A DNA stretch of 30,573 bases, taken from Mailhella massiliensis. GTDB taxonomy: Bacteria > Desulfobacterota > Desulfovibrionia > Desulfovibrionales > Desulfovibrionaceae. Numbering within the stretch: the first letter of the stretch is position 1; each line of letters opens with the position of its first letter. Position numbers and translations under genes: made by a program. Where the stretch lies: contig NZ_DYZA01000156.1 in assembly GCF_020741395.1 (NCBI RefSeq), positions 1 to 30,573 of the forward strand. Reading direction: 5' to 3'. The notes under the pieces were generated by a model. The model made no database searches, was not told where the DNA came from, and saw only the letters and a program-made list of their open reading frames with translations. Positions 24,600-30,573 of the stretch are shown here, piece after piece.

Positions 24600-25218
24600 A
24601 ATTTTTCCAAGGTGCGGGAGGACTCAAGGAATCTGCGGGGATTTTCACGATATTTTCCTAATAAACAAGTAAGTTATGAGCGTATCCACCACATTGTTCA
24701 AAAGCAGTACTCTCTAAAACGGCGCTACTTTCCACTACAATATGCTGTATGGTACCCTGTCGTTTCCCTCTCTGACGGGAACGGAGCTGCCCTTCTTTTT
24801 TTCAGGAATTATTCCTGATTTATGACTGGAATCACTTGATTCCAGAGGCCAGTGCGTCTATGATGCCTCCCATTCGGCCCCCGGCCGCAGAACGGGCGCC
24901 TGCCCTGAGGGCCTTTGCACAAGCGTGGTTCAAGGAGCCTACGGCGCAAAGGAGAAAAACGGCAAGGCCCCGGAACGGGAACGTGCTTTCACAGCGTCCG
25001 GAGTGCGACGCCACGACCGTTCCCTGTTCCGGCGTCCGGCCGCGCAGGCCCTGAACACAGCCGGGACATGCCGCGCCCGGAAAGTGCGGCGCAACGCCGA
25101 ATGGCCCGGTTCTTCCGCATTTTCTCTGAAAAAATGCCGGCGACACTTTGTGGCGCGGTGAGGAAAACCGTCTTCCCCGCTCCTTTTCCATAACAACGCG
25201 CATCTGTGAGGATAGTAC
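24600..25218. other. Gene-free region upstream of ahbC, 619 bp
   Basis: The first 200 bp are AT-richer than the surroundings; the rest is GC-rich. No ORF with family-like sequence or good start was found on either strand. It contains two adjacent palindromes (24803-24817 and 24826-24845), a bulged CGTTTCCC/GGGAACG hairpin near 24765-24785, and an inverted repeat GCATTTT/AAAATGC at 25117-25137. No strong promoter for ahbC could be placed. The length suggests either regulatory DNA or a decayed gene. Confidence 0.45.
24803..24845. repeat. Two adjacent perfect palindromes
   Basis: CAGGAAT-T-ATTCCTG (24803-24817) is followed 8 bp later by CTGGAATC-ACTT-GATTCCAG (24826-24845). Both share a GGAAT/ATTCC core. 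There is no T-run on the exit side in either direction beyond the T-rich run at 24796-24802, so a terminator role is not evident; tandem operator sites are possible. Confidence 0.5.
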
Positions 25219-26403
25219 ATGATTGGCATTTCCAAACTCTACTGCGGGCAGGTGGAACCTTCCGACGCTCTGCGTTACGGACGCCATTCCGGCAAGCTGC
25301 CTTCCCACCTTCTTCAGTTCTCCGCCGACAAGAAGCCCGTGGTGGTCTGGAACATGACGCGCCGCTGCAACCTTAAATGCGTGCACTGCTATGCCCAGGC
25401 CGAAACGGACAAAGGCGTGGATCCCATTTCCACGGAACAGGCCAAGATCATGATCGACGACCTCGCCGCCTACGGCGCGCCCGTCATGCTCTTTTCCGGC
25501 GGCGAACCCACCATCCGCAAGGATCTGCCGGAACTTGCAAGCTATGCCACCTCAAAGGGCATGCGCGCCGTCATTTCCACCAACGGCACCCTCATCGACC
25601 GTGCCATGGCCAAGGAACTCAAGGCCGTGGGACTTTCTTATGTGGGCGTTTCCCTGGACGGCGGCGAAGAAGTACACGACCACTTCCGCGGGGTGAAGGG
25701 CTCCTTCCGCCGCGCGCTGGAAGGGCTGGACTACTGCCGTGAAGAAGGCATCAAAGTGGGCCTGCGCTTCACCATCAACAAGCGCAACGCCGTGGAAGTC
25801 CCCAAGATCTTCGATATCCTGCGCGAACGCGACATTCCCCGCGTCTGCTTCTATCACCTGGTGTACTCCGGCCGCGGCACGGAGCTCATCAATGAAGACC
25901 TGAACCATGAAGAAACCCGCGCCATGGTGGATCTCATCATGGACAAGACGCGCGAGTGCTTCGACGCGGGCACTCCCAAGGAAGTGCTCACCGTGGACAA
26001 CCACGCCGACGGCCCCTATGTGTGGATGCGCCTGCTCAAGGAAGACCCGAAGCGCGCCGAGGAAGTGTTCCAGCTTCTTCAGTTCAACGAGGGCAACAGC
26101 TCCGGCCGGGGCATAGGCTGCATTTCCTGGAACGGCGACGTTTCCGCCGACCAGTTCTGGCGTCATCATGTGTTCGGCAACGTGCTTGAGCGCCCCTTCT
26201 CCGAGATATGGGACGACCCGAACATCGAACTTCTGCACAAGCTCAAGGACAAGAAGCCCCATGTGAAGGGCCGCTGCGCAAAGTGCCGCTTCCTCAATAT
26301 CTGCGGCGGCAACTTCCGCTCCCGCGCTGAAGCCTTCTACGGCGACGAATGGGCCGAAGATCCGGCCTGTTACCTCACCGATGAGGAAATCGGCATCAAG
26401 TAA
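25219..26403 (+). CDS. ahbC: AhbC: 12,18-didecarboxysiroheme deacetylase (radical SAM)
   Basis: AhbC removes the acetate side chains of 12,18-didecarboxysiroheme to give Fe-coproporphyrin III, the second-last step of siroheme-dependent heme synthesis. 394 residues. The radical SAM cluster motif is Cys50, Cys54, Cys57 (CNLKCVHC), followed by FSGGEPTIR, STNGTLID and VSLDGGEEVHDHFRG. The C-terminal auxiliary cluster region is intact: Cys353, Cys356, Cys362 (CAKCRFLNICGGN) and Cys384, an arrangement of the SPASM/Twitch type. The N-terminus MIGISKLYCGQVEPSDALRY is typical for AhbC. The ATG follows GAGGAT. hemB, ahbD and an ahbA/B gene lie downstream, which supports the assignment over other SPASM enzymes. 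Own terminator. Confidence 0.92.
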   Translation: MIGISKLYCGQVEPSDALRYGRHSGKLPSHLLQFSADKKPVVVWNMTRRCNLKCVHCYAQAETDKGVDPISTEQAKIMIDDLAAYGAPVMLFSGGEPTIRKDLPELASYATSKGMRAVISTNGTLIDRAMAKELKAVGLSYVGVSLDGGEEVHDHFRGVKGSFRRALEGLDYCREEGIKVGLRFTINKRNAVEVPKIFDILRERDIPRVCFYHLVYSGRGTELINEDLNHEETRAMVDLIMDKTRECFDAGTPKEVLTVDNHADGPYVWMRLLKEDPKRAEEVFQLLQFNEGNSSGRGIGCISWNGDVSADQFWRHHVFGNVLERPFSEIWDDPNIELLHKLKDKKPHVKGRCAKCRFLNICGGNFRSRAEAFYGDEWAEDPACYLTDEEIGIK

Positions 26404-26409
26404 TACCTC

Positions 26410-26444
26410 AAAACGGGGAGGCTCCGGCGGGGCCCCCCGTTTTT
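26410..26444 (+). terminator. Intrinsic terminator after ahbC
   Basis: AAAACGGGG pairs with CCCCGTTTT around a GC-rich, itself foldable, loop and the transcript would end in TTTTT, 7 bp after the stop codon. Confidence 0.85.
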
Positions 26445-26562
26445 ACGGATATCCGCCGTACTCTCCCGGAAGGATTTCTCCGGCAATCCCGGAGTGAGCA
26501 TGTCGTCTTTTTCAGACGCGCTTCCAACTGAAAAAAGTCAAATATCCTCATGTTGTTATTTT

Positions 26563-26608
26563 CCGCTCCCGCGAGGCATGAGCGGTTTATTTTTTAATGC
26601 CTCCCGCG
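26563..26608 (+). promoter_or_regulatory. Leader hairpin/terminator with pseudoknot potential upstream of the AEC permease
   Basis: CCGCTC (26563-26568) pairs with GAGCGG (26580-26585) and is followed by TTTATTTTTT, a terminator-like element. The loop bases AGGCAT (26574-26579) can also pair with ATGCCT (26597-26602), and GCG (26571-26573) with CGC just after it, giving an H-type pseudoknot. It ends 43 bp before the permease start, so it may be an attenuator or small riboswitch, or merely a second terminator. Confidence 0.45.
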
Positions 26609-26650
26609 TCACAGGGCACCTCCTTCCTCTAAGCCCCCAGGAAATTTTCC

Positions 26651-27577
26651 ATGATCATTTCCCTTCTTCTCGGTAAACAGATAGCGGCCATGCTGCTCAT
26701 GGTGCTCATGGGCTATGCCATTGTGCACCTGCGCCTGCTCAAGGCCGAAGACAGCGCTCCCCTTGCGGCCGTTGTCCTGTACATTGTCGGCCCGTGCATG
26801 ATGCTCGATGCCTTTCAGATTGAATTTTCCCCGGAACGGCTGCACGGCCTCTTCCTTTCCCTCGTGGCGGCGGCCCTCTCCCAGTCACTGGCCATAGCGT
26901 TGAACGCCCTCATACGCCGCCCCCTCAGGCTCGACCCCGTGGAGCAGACCTCGGCCATTTATTCCAACGGCGGGAATCTCATCATTCCCATCGTCATCTA
27001 TGTCTTCGGACAGGAATGGGTGATCTACACCAGCGGTTTTCTCATCGGGCAGACCGCACTTTTTTGGACGCACTGCTACACGCTTCTCAAGAAAAACGGC
27101 CAGGTGCATCTGAAAAACATTCTGCTCAACGTGAACATTCTTGCCATGCTTGCAGGCGCGCTGCTCTTTGTTTCCGGCCTGCATTTTCCCGAAATTCCGA
27201 GGCTCGCCGTGCACGCCACAGGCGCCATGGTGGGCCCCATGTGCATGATCGTCACGGGTATGCTCATAGGCTCCGTGAACCTGCGCCGCATTCTTGCCTA
27301 CAAAAAGCTTCCGCTCATAGTGTTCCTGCGCCTCATCGCCTTCCCTCTGGCCACCCTGCTCCTGTTCCGTGCAAGCGGCCTTGCGGGCTGGACGAAAGAC
27401 GGCGGCACCATTCTTCTTATCAGCTTTCTTGCCGCCGCCGCGCCCTGCGCCTCCACTGTAACGCAGATGGCGCATCTCTACGGCCACAACGGTGAATACG
27501 CAAGCCTCATCAGCGTGGTCTCCACCCTTTTGTGCGTGATCACCATGCCCGTAATGGTATACCTTTTCCAACTCTGA
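26651..27577 (+). CDS. AEC-family (auxin efflux carrier-like) permease
   Basis: 308 residues, almost all hydrophobic, with about ten membrane segments in two halves as in the AEC/bile-acid-transporter fold. Family features: SAIYSNGGNLIIPIV in the first half (the broken helix with conserved Asn) and AAAAPCASTVTQMAHLYG in the second. Bacterial members export or take up organic acids such as malate or malonate; the substrate here is not known. The ATG follows AGGA at 8 bp. It stands between ahbC and hemB on the same strand, preceded by a terminator-like leader, so it may be regulated apart from the heme genes even though it interrupts them. Confidence 0.85.
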   Translation: MIISLLLGKQIAAMLLMVLMGYAIVHLRLLKAEDSAPLAAVVLYIVGPCMMLDAFQIEFSPERLHGLFLSLVAAALSQSLAIALNALIRRPLRLDPVEQTSAIYSNGGNLIIPIVIYVFGQEWVIYTSGFLIGQTALFWTHCYTLLKKNGQVHLKNILLNVNILAMLAGALLFVSGLHFPEIPRLAVHATGAMVGPMCMIVTGMLIGSVNLRRILAYKKLPLIVFLRLIAFPLATLLLFRASGLAGWTKDGGTILLISFLAAAAPCASTVTQMAHLYGHNGEYASLISVVSTLLCVITMPVMVYLFQL

Positions 27578-27619
27578 ACCGTGAAGGCAGGCCGACTCCG
27601 CCGTGTGTGCCCATGGCCC

Positions 27620-27648
27620 TTTTCAAAGCCGGGGGCCGGTGTTATCTT
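27620..27648 (+). promoter_or_regulatory. Candidate promoter for hemB-ahbD
   Basis: TTTTCA (27620-27625) and TATCTT (27643-27648) are spaced by 17 bp, about 55 bp before the hemB start. Each hexamer matches four of six consensus positions. Between it and the start lies a GCGCC-GCAA-GGCGC hairpin (27676-27689) that abuts the AAGGA binding site. Confidence 0.35.
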
Positions 27649-27702
27649 TCCTCAGGTTTTTCCCTTTACCGCTACGCGCCGCAAGGCGCAAAGGATATCC
27701 CC

Positions 27703-28701
27703 ATGACTGAACTTTCCTTCCATCGCGGCCGCCGCCTGCGCCGCACTCCGGCTCTTCGCGACATGGTGCGCGAAACTTCCCTTTCCTCCGCCGACCTCAT
27801 CATGCCCTACTTTGTGGTGGACACGGCCGATGAAAACTTCCGCCAGCCCATAGCCTCCATGCCCGGTCAGTATCAGCTGTCCCTCGCCGAGCTGGAAAAG
27901 GAAATCGGCGCTGCCGTGGGGACTGGCCTTCGCGCCGTACTGCTCTTCGGTATTCCCGCCGAAAAGGACCCTGTGGGCTCCGGCGCCTACGCCAAAAACG
28001 GCATCGTGCAGCGCGCCACACGCATGATTAAAAAGAACTGGCCCGACCTCATCGTCGTCACCGACCTGTGCCTTTGCGAATACACGTCCCACGGGCACTG
28101 CGGCATCATCGCCGACGGCGACAGGACGGGGCATGTGCTCAACGACCCCACCCTCGACCTTCTGGCGAAAACCGCCGTTTCCCAGGCCGAGGCCGGAGCG
28201 GACGTGATCGCGCCCTCCGACATGATGGACGGGCGTGTTCTCGCCATCCGTACCGCTCTGGACAAAGCGGGATTTGAGGAAATCCCCGTCATGTCCTACG
28301 CAGTGAAGTACGCCTCCGCCTACTACGGTCCCTTCCGCGACGCGGCCGAATCCGCCCCCCATTTCGGCGACCGCCGCACCTATCAGATGGATCCGGGCAA
28401 CGTACAGGAAGCGCTGCGCGAAATGCAGGCCGATATTGAGGAAGGCGCGGACATGTTCATCGTCAAGCCCGCCGGCCCCTATCAGGACGTGATCCGCCTC
28501 ATGCACGACAGCTTCGACGTACCGCTCGTTTCCTATCAGGTGAGCGGCGAATACTCCCTCATCTGTGCCGCCGCGGAAAACGGCTGGATCGACCGCAAGG
28601 CCGTCATCATGGAATCTCTCATCGGGCTCAAGCGCTCCGGCTCCAAGATGATCATCACCTACTTCGCTGCGGAAGCCCTCCGCGAAGGATGGATACGCTG
28701 A
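27703..28701 (+). CDS. hemB: Porphobilinogen synthase (5-aminolevulinate dehydratase)
   Basis: HemB condenses two 5-aminolevulinate molecules to porphobilinogen, the committed pyrrole of all tetrapyrroles (siroheme, heme, cobalamin). 332 residues. The zinc-type triple-cysteine site is present: Cys123, Cys125 and Cys133 in DLCLCEYTSHGHCG. The two active-site lysines are Lys202 (YAVKYASAYYGPFR) and Lys255 (FIVKPAGPYQD, the Schiff-base lysine). The ATG at 27703 follows AAGGA at 7 bp; upstream in-frame codons to 27532 are not conserved-looking. The stop overlaps the ahbD start (TGATG), so these two are translationally coupled. Confidence 0.97.
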   Translation: MTELSFHRGRRLRRTPALRDMVRETSLSSADLIMPYFVVDTADENFRQPIASMPGQYQLSLAELEKEIGAAVGTGLRAVLLFGIPAEKDPVGSGAYAKNGIVQRATRMIKKNWPDLIVVTDLCLCEYTSHGHCGIIADGDRTGHVLNDPTLDLLAKTAVSQAEAGADVIAPSDMMDGRVLAIRTALDKAGFEEIPVMSYAVKYASAYYGPFRDAAESAPHFGDRRTYQMDPGNVQEALREMQADIEEGADMFIVKPAGPYQDVIRLMHDSFDVPLVSYQVSGEYSLICAAAENGWIDRKAVIMESLIGLKRSGSKMIITYFAAEALREGWIR

Positions 28702-29885
28702 TGGCCGGCCACGATTCCGCCCCGTCCACTCTGGGGGCCTGCCACCCCGGCGGGCATCCCATGGGCAGGCCCGCCGACGGCATGCCGGGAGACCATTCCA
28801 TGGGTCACGGCGGCAAGGCGCGCCTTCTGCCCGACGGCTCGCCCAAATGCCGCCTCATCGCATGGGAAGTGACGCGCTCCTGCAACCTGGCCTGCAAGCA
28901 CTGCCGGGCCGAGGCCCATCCCGAACCCTATGAGGGGGAACTTTCCACCTCCGAGGCCAAAGCGCTCATCGACACCTTCCCGGAAGTGGGCGAGCCCATC
29001 ATCATCTTCACCGGGGGCGACCCCATGATGCGGCCCGACGTGTATGAGCTCGCCGCCTATGCCCGCGACAAGGGGCTTCGCTGCGTCATGTCGCCCAACG
29101 GCACGCTCATCACGCCGGAAAGCGCCCGAAAAATCAGGGAAGCCGGATTCCAGCGCTGCTCCATCTCCATCGACGGGGCGGACGCCGCAAGCCACGACGC
29201 CTTCCGGGGCGTGCCCGGAGCCTTCGACGCCTCCATGCGCGGCATCGAATACCTCAAGGCCGAAGGAGTGGAATTTCAAATCAATACCACGGTAACCAAG
29301 AGCAACCTTCATTCCTTCAAGGATATCTTCCACCTGTGCGAGCGCATAGGGGCCGTGGCCTGGCATATCTTCCTGCTTGTGCCCATGGGCCGGGCCGCGG
29401 AAATTCAGGAAGAAGTCATCTCCGCCGAGGAATACGAGGAAGTGCTGCACTGGTTCTACGATTTCCGCAAAACCACCTCCATGCACCTCAAAGCCACCTG
29501 CGCGCCGCACTACTACCGCATCATGCGCCAGCGCGCCCGTGAGGAAGGAGTGAGCGTGAGCATGGAAAACTTCGGTATGGACGCCATGACGCGCGGCTGC
29601 CTCGGCGGCACGGGCTTCTGCTTCATCAGCCATACCGGACAGCTCCAGCCCTGCGGATACCTCACTCTCGACTGCGGCAACGTGAGAAACACGCCCTTCC
29701 CCGAGCTTTGGAAAAAGACCCCGTGGTTCCTCAAATTCCGCGATCAGAGCGCCTACAAGGGCAAATGCGGCGTGTGCGAGTACCACAAGGTATGCGGCGG
29801 TTGCCGCGCCAGGGCCTACAGCATGACCGACGATCCCATGGCTCAGGAACCCCTGTGCCTGTATCAGCCCAAGGCTGCAAAATAA
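28701..29885 (+). CDS. ahbD: AhbD: heme synthase of the siroheme-dependent pathway (radical SAM)
   Basis: AhbD oxidatively decarboxylates two propionates of Fe-coproporphyrin III to vinyl groups, giving heme b. 394 residues from the ATG at 28701, which overlaps the hemB stop as TGATG and has AGGA 11 bp upstream; an ATG at 28689 lies too close to that site. Radical SAM cysteines are Cys61, Cys65, Cys68 (CNLACKHC); FTGGDPMMR and SPNGTLIT follow. The auxiliary cluster region holds Cys356, Cys359, Cys365, Cys368 (CGVCEYHKVCGGC) and Cys386. Before the barrel is a flexible Gly/Pro-rich extension of about 40 residues with five His, one Cys and several Met, which could bind metal. The gene order with hemB and ahbA/B supports AhbD rather than another SPASM enzyme. 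Confidence 0.92.
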   Translation: MAGHDSAPSTLGACHPGGHPMGRPADGMPGDHSMGHGGKARLLPDGSPKCRLIAWEVTRSCNLACKHCRAEAHPEPYEGELSTSEAKALIDTFPEVGEPIIIFTGGDPMMRPDVYELAAYARDKGLRCVMSPNGTLITPESARKIREAGFQRCSISIDGADAASHDAFRGVPGAFDASMRGIEYLKAEGVEFQINTTVTKSNLHSFKDIFHLCERIGAVAWHIFLLVPMGRAAEIQEEVISAEEYEEVLHWFYDFRKTTSMHLKATCAPHYYRIMRQRAREEGVSVSMENFGMDAMTRGCLGGTGFCFISHTGQLQPCGYLTLDCGNVRNTPFPELWKKTPWFLKFRDQSAYKGKCGVCEYHKVCGGCRARAYSMTDDPMAQEPLCLYQPKAAK

Positions 29886-29895
29886 CCCGTCAGGG

Positions 29896-29942
29896 CTTCG
29901 CGGAAGACACGGCGCACATTGCGCGGCTGGCCTTCCGCGAAG
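29896..29942 (+). terminator. Long hairpin between ahbD and the ahbA/B gene
   Basis: TTCGCGGAAG (29897-29906) and CTTCCGCGAA (29932-29941) form a perfect 10-bp stem, with an inner GCGC/GCGC stem. It starts 11 bp after the ahbD stop. There is no T-run, so it may be an mRNA processing or stabilising element or a weak terminator. A further three-arm set (CCCGG 29997-30001, CCGGG 30011-30015, CCCGG 30021-30025) allows alternative folds. Confidence 0.4.
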
Positions 29943-30110
29943 AGCCTGCGCATCATTCCCCGCCGGAAGGACGGAGTCCGCGTCGCCCGGAACTCTCCCG
30001 GCAAGAAAAACCGGGCCCCTCCCGGGCCGTTCCCCGCACGATACCCCGCCCTCTCCCCGGAAAAGGACGATACGGAAAGAGCGCCTCCCCGGGCCTCAAG
30101 GAGCACCTCT

Positions 30111-30573
30111 ATGGCACAGACCGAATCCATGGACCTCATCGACAGAAAACTTCTGGATATCATCCAGACGGATTTTCCCTTGGTTCCTCGCCCCTATGAG
30201 GAGCTGGGAAAAAAACTCGGCATTTCCGAAGAGGAAACGCTTTGCCGTGTGAAGTCCCTGAAGGAAAGAAAGATCATCCGCCGCCTGGGGGCCAACTTCC
30301 AGTCCGCGAAGCTGGGCTTCCGCTCCACGCTCTGCGGCGCGCATGTGCCGGAAGAGAAGCTCGACGCCTTCATCGCCGATGTGAACGCCCTGCCCGGAGT
30401 GACGCACAACTACCTGCGCAACCACGAATTCAATATCTGGTTCACACTCATCGGCCCTTCCTGGGAAGACGTGTGCGCCACCATCGCGGGCATTGAGGAA
30501 CGCACCGGCGTGCCCGTCATGAATCTTCCGGCCGAAAAGCTGTTCAAAATCCGCGTGGATTTTCAGATGGAAG
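30111..30573 (+). CDS. Siroheme decarboxylase subunit AhbA or AhbB, 3' end beyond the window
   Basis: AhbA and AhbB together decarboxylate siroheme to 12,18-didecarboxysiroheme, the entry step of this heme pathway. 154 residues are visible and the frame is still open at the edge. The N-terminal part is an Lrp/AsnC-like winged helix (IDRKLLDIIQTDFPLVPRPY, then LGISEEETLCRVKSLKERKI and IRRLGANFQSAKLGF); the rest is the ferredoxin-like ligand domain with VTHNYLRNHEFNIWFTL, in which the His residues are candidates for heme ligands. Such proteins are often misnamed Lrp regulators. The ATG at 30111 follows AAGGAG. AhbA and AhbB are homologous and I cannot tell which this is; the partner gene is expected just downstream, outside the window. 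Confidence 0.88.
   Translation, partial: MAQTESMDLIDRKLLDIIQTDFPLVPRPYEELGKKLGISEEETLCRVKSLKERKIIRRLGANFQSAKLGFRSTLCGAHVPEEKLDAFIADVNALPGVTHNYLRNHEFNIWFTLIGPSWEDVCATIAGIEERTGVPVMNLPAEKLFKIRVDFQME

Noticed and set aside
24732..24820. Small plus-strand ORF of 27 codons in the region before ahbC
   Set aside because: No ribosome binding site, low-complexity content, and it runs across a palindrome.
1..30573. tRNA, rRNA, CRISPR arrays and insertion sequences
   Set aside because: Looked for on both strands by eye; no cloverleaf, regularly spaced repeat, or transposase-like protein was found.

Overview
The window reads as a stretch of chromosome from a high-GC, anaerobic sulfate-reducer-type bacterium, most likely a member of the Desulfovibrionaceae. 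The strongest pointer is the right end, which carries the siroheme-dependent (alternative) heme pathway: ahbC, hemB, ahbD and an ahbA/ahbB-type siroheme decarboxylase. The rest is housekeeping and envelope functions. No insertion sequences, CRISPR arrays, rRNA or tRNA genes were seen.

Left part (1-7.95 kb). A possible gene tail at the edge is followed by a tiny winged-helix protein (minus strand). Then come a lipoprotein resembling a trehalose-synthase-type GH13 protein with eroded catalytic motifs, and an ArnT-like membrane glycosyltransferase with unusual acidic and Pro/Ala-rich tails. plsY (phospholipid synthesis), a short-form ribosome hibernation factor and an ATP-type phosphofructokinase follow. 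The glycosyltransferase, the hibernation factor and the phosphofructokinase each end in a clear intrinsic terminator, so these are mostly single-gene units.

Middle (8-16.7 kb). addA and addB overlap by 8 bp and encode the two-subunit recombination helicase-nuclease, including the four cysteines of the AddB iron-sulfur staple. On the opposite strand lies a two-gene unit: a PadR-type DNA-binding domain fused to a BioB/HydE-type radical SAM enzyme, followed by a C_GCAxxG_C_C-family redox protein. This is the best candidate for an undescribed system in the window.

Centre-right (16.7-24.6 kb, mostly minus strand). ktrB-ktrA encode potassium uptake behind a long structured leader. Next are an LprI-domain secreted protein, the conserved rpsF-rpsR-rplI-dnaB cluster with a good promoter and a candidate S6:S18 autoregulatory leader, and a lipoprotein of unknown function. 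mnmA (tRNA 2-thiouridylase) is transcribed divergently from that lipoprotein.

Right end (24.6-30.6 kb). A 619-bp gene-free stretch with paired palindromes precedes ahbC. An AEC-type permease with a pseudoknot-capable leader, then hemB overlapping ahbD, and an ahbA/B gene cut by the window edge complete the cluster. Together these enzymes would make porphobilinogen (HemB), decarboxylate siroheme (AhbA/B), remove its acetate groups to give Fe-coproporphyrin III (AhbC), and oxidatively decarboxylate that to heme b (AhbD). All calls rest on reading the sequence by eye; no database search was run.
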